Assembly (NCBI GenBank): GCA_943704415.1
Contig: CALSCO010002171.1
Location: 1-20,892 of the forward strand
Source of the DNA: Parvularia atlantis
Taxonomy: Eukaryota > Opisthokonta > Rotosphaerida
Length of the DNA: 20,892 bases
Reading direction: 5' to 3'
This document shows, in pieces, positions 1 to 9,428 of the stretch (positions are counted from its first letter, which is position 1; every line of letters begins with the position of its first letter). A program made the position numbers and the translations under genes. A model generated the notes under the pieces. That model had not been told where the DNA came from and did no database searches. It saw only the letters and a list, made by a program, of their open reading frames with translations.

Positions 1-1622
1 ATCTTCTCCCACATGTCGGCGTCGACGTAGACCGGCCGGCTCGGCGGGGCGGTCGGCCGTGAGCGCGGCGAGGTCGGTCGGCGCGAACGCCGCGTGCATG
101 TGCCCGGCCTCGAGCCGGCTAAAGTCGAGCAGCGAGTTGACCAGCTTGAGCAGGCTGGCCGAGTTGCGCTGGACGATGGCAAGGCGCTGGCGCTGGCGCT
201 GCGTAAGCGGCTCGACCACGTCGTTGAGCAGCTGCTCGAGCGGGCCGCGGATGAGCGTGAGCGGCGTGCGGAACTCGTGCGAGACGTTGGAGAAGAACGC
301 GGTGTTGGCGCGGTCGAGCTCGGCGAGCATCTGTCCGCGTGTGGACTTAGCGGCACGCGCATAGGCACAGCTGTGCGCACGCACGCACCTTGGTGCGCCG
401 CCGGTTCTCCTCGTTCGCGGCCGTCTGGATCGGCGTGGCGATGTGCGACGCGACGAGCTCGAGGTGCATGCGGTACGCGTCGTCAAACATGCGGCGCGGG
501 TTAATGCCCGAGATCAGCACGCCGTGCACGGGCTCGTCCGTGGACACGGCCAGCGCCGCGACGACGGCCGACGTCATCGGCTCGCCGTCGACCGCTACGC
601 AGGGCACGTCAACAACGCGCACAACACGACGTGGCTCAGCGCACCGGGGAAGGGCACGCCAAACAGGTCGGCGAGGTTGTCGACGCGCTGCACGGCCGCG
701 TCGCGCTGTTGCCGCAGCACCGTGTGCACACTGTCGAGCGGGTCAATCTCGCTGGGCGCCGCCGGGTGCGTCTCGTCCAGGTTGACGCAGACGTGGCGCA
801 CGAGCTGCGCGTACGTCAGCAAACGCAAGACGCGCACGCACGATCAGGCCACGCACGCGCGAGCGGTCCGGGCTGAACAGGTAGACGAGCGCAAAGGGCG
901 TGTCGGCGGCGTGCGCCTTGAGCGCCGCGCCCGCCAGTGCGATCGAATCGGCGACGGTGCTGGCGGTGAGCACGCTGCCCAGGTCGCGCAGCGCGGCGAG
1001 CACTGACGACCTTGTCCGTGACCTTGATCGTCTGTGCGGCGTTGTCAGGCCGCAGCGACGCGGTGGCACACGGCGCACCGGGCACATGAGGCCGCCGACC
1101 GTGCCGTCGTCGAGAAAGCAGGGTGCGCAGGCCCAGGTGAAGTACGTCTCCTCGGGCGTGCCGCGGCGGCGCACGAGTGTCATAGGCTGCGAGTGCGTGA
1201 AGACGGGCTCGAGCGCGGCCTCGACCGTGGCGAAGACGGGCGCGAGGTACGGCTCGACCTCGGGCCAGGCGTCGCGCACTGTTTGGCGCGCAACATGAGG
1301 CGCGTATGCCCGGCCGCGCGCCCCCACACGCACGCGTCGCGCCCAGCACGTCCGGATGCCGCGGGCCCATGTTGGGCACGTACGCGTCGTTGTAGAAGAT
1401 GACGCGCTGCGGGCCCCAGAAGAACGATGTCGCCGTCGTGTCGTTGAGCAGCGTGTTGAGCGCGCGCACGAGCGCGTCGGGCCAAGTCGCCAGGTCGCCG
1501 AGCGCGTGGCCCGTCCAGTCGCGCGCCTCCAGCAGCTGCGCGATCGCGCTTCGGCCCCACAGACGCCGCGGGCGCCTGGCGGGCGGCGGCGGCGGCGCCT
1601 CGGTGGCGACGGTGGTGGCCAT
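1..1622 (-). CDS. PAS-GAF sensor histidine kinase (hybrid-type), 5' part; continues beyond window
   Basis: Two-component sensor kinase whose HisKA domain autophosphorylates a histidine. Exons read 1334-1622, 1079-1278, 857-1031, 645-804, 389-594 and 1-330, with introns of 47-58 nt (the last may end at 346 instead of 331). Start is the ATG at 1622-1620 (MATTVATEAPPPPP). Residues about 20-160 match the N-terminal PAS-like domain typical of bacterial sensor kinases (DWTGHALGDLATWPDAL, FFWGPQRVIFYNDAYVP, GTPEETYFTW). A GAF-like region follows (LRDLGSVLTAS, FALVYLFSPD), then the H-box SNVSHEFRTPLTLIRGP, with the phospho-acceptor His codon at 277-279, and the X-region NSLLDFSRLEAG. The N-box side begins with YVDADMWEKI at the window edge, so the ATPase and any receiver domain lie outside. 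Frame breaks not explained by GT-AG introns occur near 1003 and near 30-60. The first is avoided if an alternative intron 1003-1071 is used. Family assignment is firm; exact exon 2-3 joining is not. Confidence 0.88.
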
Positions 1623-1723
1623 TTGGGCGCGGATATCGCGCGGTCGCGTGGGAATGGCACGCGGCTCACCGTTCAAAACGGCGCGTCTCAGGTGCGCACA
1701 TCATGAGACAATGCGATTTAGGG

Positions 1724-1972
1724 TCAGCAGCCGGCGAGCTTGGCGCTGCTCGCCTTGGGCGGGGCGTCCTTGCCGCTGCTGCGCAGACGCGTCGCGGCCG
1801 TGGTGCCGTTGCCATTCGATGGAGTCTGAACGAGTGACTGGGCAGGGTCGTCGGCAGCTGGTAAATCTCGTGGACGCCGCCGCCCGCGACGTCAAAGAGC
1901 TCTGCCGTTGCGACCACGCTCGTCCCGCCCGCCGCCAGCGTGTTTCAGCGCGAATGTGGCCGTTTCGGGCAT
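1724..1972 (-). CDS. Predicted 62-residue disordered small protein
   Basis: No family recognised. The model has two exons (1918-1972 and 1724-1857) joined over a 60-nt GT-AG intron and encodes a 62-residue product. It starts MPETATFALKHAGGG, runs through a Ser/Thr/Asn/Gly stretch (TPSNGNGTTAATRL) and a basic Lys/Ala/Pro tail, and ends in a lone C-terminal Cys (SSAKLAGC). Codons show the strong G/C third-position bias of neighbouring genes. The ATG lies 34 nt after the AP-3 delta stop on the same strand, and the stop lies 101 nt before the histidine-kinase start. The donor (GTGGTC) is not of the usual GTGCG form, which lowers confidence. The alternative is that this stretch is AP-3 delta 3'UTR or kinase 5'UTR. 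The frame closure and codon bias are seen; that it is a gene is inference. Confidence 0.45.
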
Positions 1973-2006
1973 GCCTCCCTGCACTCCACGTGGGAACACG
2001 GCTCAC

Positions 2007-5000
2007 TTAGAAGAACTCCTTCTCGAGCTGCGTCTTGAGTGCGCCCGCGAGGCGGTCATCGCCGGCCCTGATCTCGACCGAGAGCTGTGCGCGCGAGCGG
2101 CTGAGCGCGCGTCACGTCACGCGAAAGAAGGGTGCGCACCTCGGCGCCGTCCTGCACGAGCTTGGCGAGCAGCGCGACGTGGTGGCCCTGGATCGTGCGG
2201 CCGTAGAGCATCGCCTTGGTGGCCTCGCTGCGCACCTCCCACATGTGCAGCAGGCTGCGTCGCAGTGGCATCAGCACGCGCCGACCGGCAACCAGCGCGC
2301 AACGCGCACCTCGCGATCACCGCGACAGCGTTCGGCAGCGCCCGGTTCGCCGACAGCGGCAGCGACGTCTGCACGAGCGCCGGGAAGTTGCTCGGCTCCT
2401 GCAGCAGCAGCCTGAGGCGCTCAAAGTCGCACTGCTCGGCCACGAGGAACGCGCCCACGGAGAACGGCAGCTTGGGCTCGAGCTTGTGCAGTGCCGACGA
2501 GCCGCCCTACTCGCCAGCAGTCAGCCCACCGCCGAGCAAGATAGAGAAAGAGAGATCGCGGGAGCATACCTCGCGTAGCGTGTACGTGAGCACGCTCTTG
2601 AGCTCCTGCGACTGCGTGATGTCCTTCACGTTGAACGCGATCGCGAACGCGTTCTGCGAGACATGGCGTCAAGACAACACTCACAAGCGAGGGTGCGGGC
2701 CGCACCTGCTCCTGTGGCGCGATCGTGAACGGCACGCGCACGGCGCCATCCTTGAAGCCGATCGTGCTCGGGTCGATCTTCAGGTTGAGGCTCTCGCGCA
2801 AATTGAACTCGATGCCCGACAGCGTCTGTGCGCGCGCGCGCGTTCATGAGCCTCGTGTATGCCGCTGGCTCATGACGAGCACGCACGCCCGTCTCGGACA
2901 GGTTCTCAATCGCGAACGACGCCGAGCACTTGTTGGGCAGGTTGCCGTCGACCTCGACGCTGTAGCTCTGCGGCCGTGTGCGCACGCGCGTCAGTTCATG
3001 TCTCGCAGTGCCGAGCCACGCCGCGCACCACGCGCATGTTGTTATCCGAGGCGATCACGCGGAACGTCGGCGGCAGCGGCACGTCGTCCGACTCGAACGT
3101 CGGCTCGGCTGTCGTTACGCGCGTCAGCGACCGTGAAACCTCTCACGGGCAGCGACGCACGCTCGGTCAGCGCCACGTCCTCGTACGCCCCGCGGTCGAC
3201 GTTGGCCTCGCCCTCGCTGTTGACCTTCTTTCCGCTGGCCTTGTCCTTCTTGGCGCCGCCATCCTTGCCCTTCACGCCCTTCTCCTTCTTCTTGGCTTTG
3301 GGCTCGGCGGCCAAAGTACCGGCGGCGGGCTCGTCCAGCTGCAGCAGGTCGGCCTGTGCGCTCGCCTTCTTGCCCTTGGCGGCCTTGTCCTTCTTGTCTT
3401 TCTTCTTGTCCTTCTGCTGGCGTGCGTGAGACAACGAGGCGTGGGCACGCGCACGCACCTCGTCCTGCTTCTTCTTGGCCTTCTCATCCTTGGCGACCTT
3501 CTTGGCTTTCTGCGCCTTCTCCTCGTCTTGCGCCTTCTTGCGCGCGGCCTCCTCGGCGCGCTTGCGGACCTCCTCGGGCGTCGCGTAGGCCTTCATGGTC
3601 GGCAGCTGCTCGTCCGCGCCGAGCTGCGTCGCGCGCAGCCAATTCAGTGCGGCCGTGACGTAGTCGCCATGCACGCACAGGCGTCGTCAGGTCCACGTCA
3701 AAGTCGCTCGTGAGCGTGAACGCCTTGGCGCCCTTGGCCTTTTGCTTCTTGCCGTCCTTCTCGTCGTCGCTGTGGTCGGCACCTGCGCGTCTGCGTGAGC
3801 CTCCCGCTCGTTTGAGAGGCCATGCGCCGATGCACCCTCGGGCATCTCTTCGTTCTTGATGATCTCGATCGTCTTTTCGGGCTCGGCAGCCTTGCCCTTC
3901 TTGCCCTTCTTCGTTTTGGCTGGCTTGACCTCTGCGCGCGTGCGTGCTTCAGCGACCAGGGGGGGGGGTAGTGCGGAAAGGGCGCGCACCGAGCTTGGTC
4001 GACGGGCCGAGGTCTAAGCGCGCGATCGGGATCGAGTCGATGTCGTCCGTGCTCGCCGTCGTCGGTGTGTCGTTCTGCGCATGATGAGCGCCGCGCAAGC
4101 GCGCGCAGATGCCAGCGTACCTTCTTGCTCTTGGTCGAGCCACCAAGGTAGAACGGATCGTGCTTGCGGCGCTCGGCCTGCTTGACGGCGCGCTGCGCAC
4201 CACCGCGTCGGTCTGGCCGTGCAACCGTGCGGCACCGCAGAGCGTACCGACTGGCGGCCGTCCTCGTCCTCCTCGTCGCTGCCGCGACTTGACGCCTTCT
4301 CGTCCAGGAACGACAGGTCGATGGCCTTCTGCGTGCCGCCTGCGCCGCATGTATAAGGGGCGACACGCGTGCGCAAGCCGTGCGCACCGAAGTGGAAGTC
4401 ACCGTCGGTCACGACGACGTCGTCGCGCAGCAGCGGATTGTCGTCGGCGTTGATCCACTCGTCCAGGTCGATCTCTGTCGAGAGCGCGCCGTGAGCACGC
4501 CCAGCGCACGCAGAACCAGCCCCCAGGCAACGCACCGGCTGGCAGCGGTACCTTCTGCTGTGCCTTCTTGGCGACCGGATTGAGCTCGCCCTGCACGAGC
4601 TTGGCGAGCGCGCTGAACGGCAGGTGCTGGTTGTTGGCGAGCTGCAGCAGCTGCACGATCATCGCGGCCTGCATTGTGCGAGCGTGCTCAGACGCGAGCG
4701 GCGGGGTCGAGCACCAGGCACGCACCCGCTCCTGGACCTCAAGGTGGCTGCTGTGCGTGAACGCCGTCAGGCGCGGCAGGGCGGCGCTCATGATCGTCGG
4801 CAGCTCGGCCTCGTACTGCTCCGACCTGTTTCGCGCCGTGTCAGCTGAGCAGCGACAGGTGGATCAGAAAAACGCACATCGCGACGCGGATCAGGATCTT
4901 GAACGCGTTCTGCACAAACGTCGCCTGGATGAAGCCCGGCAGCGACGCGATCGTCGGCTTGGTCAGCAGCTGGATCGCCTTGCCGGGGTTCTCGAGCAGC

Positions 5001-7117
5001 CTGCGAAGCGCGCACACGCGTTTGTAACGCGGCCCCCTCCCCGCGACACATCGCAAGGCACGCACTCGCTGTACTCGCCGACGATCCACGCGGCCGACGA
5101 GAGCACGTCGCGGTTGGACGACAGCGTGCCAAACTGGCCGTAGAGGCGCTCCTCCATCAGCAGCAGCAGCTGTGCGGCGGACGCTGTGGTGAGCACGCGC
5201 GCCCGCAGAGCTACGCGAGCGGTGACGCACCATCTCCTTGACCATGTGCTCGCGCACGACCTTGACGCGCACGGCCACGTCGAGCAGTTGCGACGCGAGC
5301 AGCTTGCCCTGGTTGGCGCCCTCGGTCTTGCAAAGGGTCTGGGTGAAGCGTGCTCAGCAGCGTGCACACGCACACGCACACGACAGCCGTGCAAAACGCA
5401 CCACGAGCACGGTGATGTACCACTCAAAGTCCGTCACGTGCTGGTAGCTGTTTAGCGAGCACAGGTCGACGACACGCTTGACCTGGTCGACCGGCGTGTC
5501 AGCAGCGCACGAGCCCGCACGCGCACGAAGCGCACCATCTCGGTGCGGTACAGCGGATCGGTTGAGAGCGAGTGGATGCTGTCGAGCTGCGACAGGAGCT
5601 TGCGCACAATGTCCGGCAGGTTCTTCTTCGTGACCATGCCCATGAGCAGGTCGAGCGCGCGGAAGCGGATCGACACGTCCTCGTCATCGATGCACTTGAG
5701 AATGACGTCGTTGTGCTCCGACACGACCTTGGGGTGCGCCGCGAGGAACTTGGACAGCGCGAGCAGGCCGAGGTACTTGACTATGTGCGTGGTCAGGGGC
5801 AGGCGATACGTGCACGGCGTGGCTCACGCACGGTTCTGGTCGGGGTCCTCGATGAAGATGCGCAGCTTCTGCACGCACAGCCTGACCAGGCGCAGGTCGT
5901 CCATCTCGCTCTGCGTGACCGTGTTGATGCACTCGTAGCTGCATGCAGCGCACGATCAGGCCTCGCCACGGCAGATCACGGACGGCACGCACAGCAGCGA
6001 CATCGCCGGCGTCGTCGTGATGATGTTGGTGATCGGGTCGGCCAGCTTCTTGGCCAGGCGCGGCTCGAGCGGCATCAGCGCGCCAAACAGCTTGATGATC
6101 TTGATCAGCATCCAGTTGTTGGACGAGCCCGTCAGCAGCTTGAACAGCTGCGGCGCCTGCGCGAGGTAGTTCTTTGGGTTCTTGCGCGCGAGCTCGCAGA
6201 TCACGTTGACCGCGGCCGACACCACAGCTGGTGCGTGTCAGGCGCTGAGAGGGGAAGCGCGCACCGACGTGCGTACCGGGGTCGTCGTCCGTCAACTTGT
6301 CCTTGAGGCGCGGGAAGGCTGGGCGCAGCGCCTCGGGGAAGCGCAGGAACACCTTGTACAGCGCGAGGATCGCCTGGACGCGCAGCACGTGAGCAGACGC
6401 ATCGCAACGGCGGCTCGGTGCACCTTCTTGCGCACATACGGCTTGGAGTGGTTCATCAGGTTGACCACGTCCGACGACAGGTCGCGCGCCAGGTCCGTGC
6501 TGGCGACGTTGGCGAGGCCGTTGAGCGCGATGCCCACCTCGTACCTGCGCATCACACCAGCGTGAGCAGCACGCAGCGCCCCTGCAACGGGGGCACGCAC
6601 AGGTTCTGCGAGGCCATGTCCTTCTTGATCAGGTTGGTCGCGAGCATGAGCACGTCCGTCTCGGGGCTGAACGACTGCGCCGCGGCCAGGTACCCGATGC
6701 GCTTGTCGGCGAACTTGGCCGAGCTCATGACCTCGATCACGTTGAACGACGCCCAGCTCATCTCGTAGCCGAGCATCTGCAGCTGTATGTACGCGGTGTC
6801 AGTAACTGCTGATCAGCAATAAAAGACGTAGGGAGGCGAAACAATAGCCGCCTCCCGCCGCGCCTCCCGGACGCCGCGCGACGCACGTAGGTCAGCTTCG
6901 TGATCGCGTTGGCCTTGACGTCAAGGTCGTTGCTCTTGAGCTCCTTGCGCACCTCGTCCAGCACGATCGAGATGTACTTGGCCTCGTTCTTCTTGTTGGC
7001 CCGCAGGCCTCGGATCACGTCTGCGCCGCGCCGAGCCGCCACGTGCGCCTCAGCCTCCACGCGGGTGCGCTCGCAACGACGGCCCGGCAGCGCACCCGTC
7101 AGCGTCTTCTCAAACAT
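2007..7117 (-). CDS. AP3D1: AP-3 complex subunit delta (AP-3 delta adaptin)
   Basis: Large subunit of the AP-3 adaptor, which sorts cargo from endosome/TGN to lysosome-related organelles. I assemble 29 exons and 28 GT-AG introns giving 1171 residues (human about 1150). Exons: 7096-7117, 6887-7020, 6601-6782, 6424-6544, 6277-6373, 5993-6227, 5832-5938, 5527-5780, 5402-5482, 5231-5338, 5066-5169, 4878-5000, 4726-4825, 4536-4668, 4388-4474, 4248-4340, 4121-4192, 3990-4074, 3836-3931, 3679-3782, 3459-3624, 3161-3416, 3029-3108, 2887-2967, 2706-2825, 2570-2653, 2310-2506, 2140-2255, 2007-2084. The N-terminal HEAT trunk is colinear with human: MFEKTLTDVIRGLRANK, NEAKYISIVLDEVRKEL, YVRKKAILALYKVFLRFPE, NNWMLIKIIKLFGAL and GELNPVAKKAQQKVPLPA. 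Then come the hinge landmarks EIDLDEWIN, DPFYLGG and NEEMPEGA, a Lys-rich tract, and an ear ending with YGRTIQGHHVALLAKL. Exon 8 may end 6 nt later at 5521. Polarity, order and length all support orthology. Confidence 0.97.
6783..6886 (-). other. AP-3 delta intron 2, unusually long and structured
   Basis: At 104 nt this is the longest intron in the AP-3 delta gene. It has lower GC than its surroundings and contains a 12-nt palindrome (tgctgatcagca, 6807-6818) and an 8-bp inverted repeat (gggaggcg at 6831-6838, cgcctccc at 6849-6856, with a second cgcctccc at 6861-6868). No snoRNA boxes were convincingly recognised. Confidence 0.5.
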
Positions 7118-7289
7118 GGCCCGCGAGGCGACAACGCAGAAGACGACGAGGCGACGAGGCGATGGAAGCCCGCGGAACGGATCCGAAAGTGCGTCACGTG
7201 AGCAGTGACTTGCGTGACGGGGCCCGCTCATTGACGTGAGCCTCACAAAGCGCTCTGCGTTCTGCGCTCTGCTCTCCGCTCACTGCTGC
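7118..7289. promoter_or_regulatory. Intergenic spacer upstream of AP-3 delta
   Basis: A 172-nt spacer between the WASP-like gene stop and the AP-3 delta start, both on the minus strand. It must hold the end of one transcript and the start of the other. A CACGTG palindrome lies at 7195-7200, 78 nt upstream of the AP-3 delta ATG. No TATA box or AATAAA is evident. A repetitive stretch built on gctctgc/gctctcc lies near 7250-7280. Confidence 0.35.
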
Positions 7290-9390
7290 TCAGATCCACT
7301 GCGACCCGCCGTCGTCGTCGTCGTCGTCTGCTGCGCGGGCACCGGTCAGCCCGCGTGCGATGTCTCTCCTGCCGTGCGCACCGTCCTGCGTGACCTGCTG
7401 CGCCAGCATGCGCTTCTTGAGCGCGCGCGCGAGCTCGACGGCGAGGTCCTCGATGCGGCTCTCCTTGACCTCGACCTGCACGTGCACTGTGAGTGTCACA
7501 GCAAGGGTACCGCACACGCCAACCTTGCGCAGTCGCGGCTGCTGCAGCCCCGCGAGCAGGTCCACGCTGGCCGCCTTACCGCTCGTCGCTGCCGGCGCGG
7601 CGGGCATCGGCGGCGGCGGCGGCACGCCTCCCGGTGGCGGCGGCGGTGGCGGGACGCCTCCTGTGTGCGCGTGCAGAACGATCAGCACCTGCACATGCGC
7701 ACCGACGTCGGGCGCACACCTGGCGTCGTGGGCGAGGGCGGCGTCTCCTTGGCCGGGGCCTTGAGCTTGCCCGTGCGGAACCAGGCTGAGTTCTTGAGCG
7801 CGCCGTCGTTCTCGCTCACGAGCTGCTCAAACTCGATGCGCTGCTTGACGAGCGCGCGCTCGAGGTCGTCCTCCATCTCGCGCCGCTGCTGCTCCATCGC
7901 GGCCTTGGTCTCGGCCAGCTGCCGGCTGAGCGACGACACAACCTCCTCGCGCTCGGTCTGGAGCGACGTCGTGAGCTCCTTGGGGTCCATGCCTGCGGCA
8001 GGGGAGGGGGGGCTGTGAGCGGGCGAGCGAGCGGGTAGTGTGCGTGCGCACCCTCAATCTTTGACATGAGCATCACGACCTTGTCCTCGGCGGCACGCGC
8101 GCGGGCGGCCTCAGTGTCGCGCTGCTTGATGAGCGTGTCTGTGCGGTGCGCAGAGAGATTGCACGCCGGTGCGTACGCATCTTTAGCCGCACGTCCGCAC
8201 GCCCGCCGCACGCCCACCGCACGCCCACCGCACGCCCACCGCACGCCCACCGCACGCCCACCGCACGCCCACCGCACGCTTCCCCAGCGCTTACGCACCA
8301 CGCTCCTTGGCCAGCTCGTCCGCGCGACGCCGCGCCTCATCCCACAAGAAGCCCTTGCGCTCGACCTCGTTTTGGAGGGCCTGCGGCGCGCGTCACCCCA
8401 CGCGAGCGCGAGCGCAAGGGGCCGTACGAGAATGACAGGGTCGACGTAGGCCGGGTCCGACTTGGGCACGTACTTTTTCTCCTTGGGCCTGAAGAAGAGT
8501 GTGCGCTTGCCCTCGCTCGCTGCTCGTGCGCGTTGTGTCAGCGCGAGCAAAGGTTAGCAGGTGCGGGCGGCACGCACACTTGGCCGCCTTGGCGTCGTCG
8601 GCGAGCGCAGCCTTGGGCGGGACGGGCGGCGGCGGGACGTCGAGCGACCTCCTGCTGATCGTGCCGGCCGAGCCGCGCGGCGACGCGAGGCTGTCGTCGC
8701 TCGTTCCCTCGCCGTCGTCGGGCTCTGCGCTCGTCAGCCACTCACGGTCAAACTAGCGCATAGCAGCGCGCGCACCGGGCATGCCGCCCTGCTGCTTCAC
8801 AAACTCGACGATAAACTCGGCCGTGTCGCGGTCCTTGAGCTGCTCCTGTTTCGCGGCAGCCCGTTCGCGTGAGCGCGGTGCGGACAGCCGGCGGCGGGCG
8901 GGCGGGCAGCGCACCTCGCTGATCCCGGCCTTGTTGAGCAGGCTCTGCCAATCCTGCGGCACGTTGCGCATCTGCAGCGCGAGCAGCGATCAGCAGGGGA
9001 GGGCATCGCGCACGACGACAAGCGCGGCGCACGTCGAAGCCGTTCTCGCCCCATCCGATGTGCGTGAGGTGCCTAGCGCACCATCTTCATCAGCATCGCG
9101 CGGCGGCAGCCCGACGGCGCGCGCGCACTGGAAGCCCGACGGCTCCGAGATCATGCCCTTGCTCAGCTTGGGCACCGACCGCTTGCGCGTGATCCCGAGC
9201 GCTGTGGCGAAGAACACGCGCGCGTCGTCGTCGTTCTTGAATGGCGCGAGTCCCTGCGCGCGCCCCCCGCGATCGCGATCATCAGCAGTCGCGCCCCCCG
9301 TGATCAGCCCGCCCCGGCGCGCGCCTTGCGGCAGTCGGCCACGAGCCGCTCGAGCGCCTCCTTCAGCGCCGCATCGCCGCTCGGCGCCAT
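7290..9390 (-). CDS. WASP-like Arp2/3 activator with N-terminal CRIB, coiled coil, polyproline and WH2-central-acidic tail
   Basis: Actin nucleation-promoting factor. It should bind a Rho-family GTPase through CRIB and drive Arp2/3 through its C-terminal VCA module. Thirteen exons give about 430 residues: 9343-9390, 9129-9253, 9033-9072, 8915-8971, 8776-8845, 8578-8724, 8428-8519, 8299-8380, 8052-8138, 7720-7992, 7524-7660, 7382-7475, 7290-7330. A basic patch (RKRSVPKLSKG) precedes the CRIB motif ISEPSGFQHLTHIGWGENGF near residues 50-70, followed by NVPQDWQSLLNKAGIS, as in PAK/WASP CRIB regions. Then come PPPPVPPK, a charged coiled coil (about 190-320), polyproline blocks (about 342-360), a WH2-like DLLAGLQQPRLRKV, a central helix (ELARALKKRM), and an acidic run of six Asp ending GGSQWI. 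No WH1 domain is present. Intron 1 could instead use a GC donor at 9324, adding six residues. It starts 38 nt after the stop of the upstream gene. Confidence 0.9.
8195..8279. repeat. 11-nt minisatellite inside a WASP-like gene intron
   Basis: About 7.7 tandem copies of ccgcacgccca. The first copy is a variant ending in g, the next six are identical (8206-8271), and a partial copy closes the array. The array fills over half of the 160-nt intron 8139-8298, the longest intron found in the window. On the transcribed strand each unit contains GTGCGG, which resembles the prevailing splice donor. Confidence 0.95.
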
Positions 9391-9428
9391 TCGACGCTCG
9401 AAGTATGACAAACTACCACGCGGTCATC
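9391..9428. promoter_or_regulatory. 38-nt spacer between two co-directional genes
   Basis: Only 38 nt lie between the stop of the FG-GAP-like gene and the start codon of the WASP-like gene on the minus strand. This space must contain the 3' end of one mRNA and the 5' leader of the other, unless the transcripts overlap or are co-transcribed. No recognisable TATA box or poly(A) signal is present. Confidence 0.5.

Noticed and set aside
743-1669. A continuous 308-codon frame through the kinase as an intronless gene
   Set aside because: Only parts of it match the PAS and GAF segments. Conserved sequence jumps frames exactly at GTGCG...CAG sites, so introns explain it better.
1666-1917. Minus-strand frame with ELFDVAGGGVHEIYQL as a kelch-like fragment
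   Set aside because: The segment falls inside the 60-nt intron of the two-exon small-gene model, its frame has a stop just upstream, and no second repeat unit exists.
2859-3713. Plus-strand leucine-rich, hydrophobic frames that look like a membrane protein
   Set aside because: They are the mirror of the Lys-rich AP-3 delta hinge: AAG codons read as CTT on the other strand. They do not respect the splice sites.
8143-8280. Minisatellite considered as a CRISPR-like array
   Set aside because: Units are 11 nt, directly tandem with no spacers, and sit inside a eukaryotic intron.
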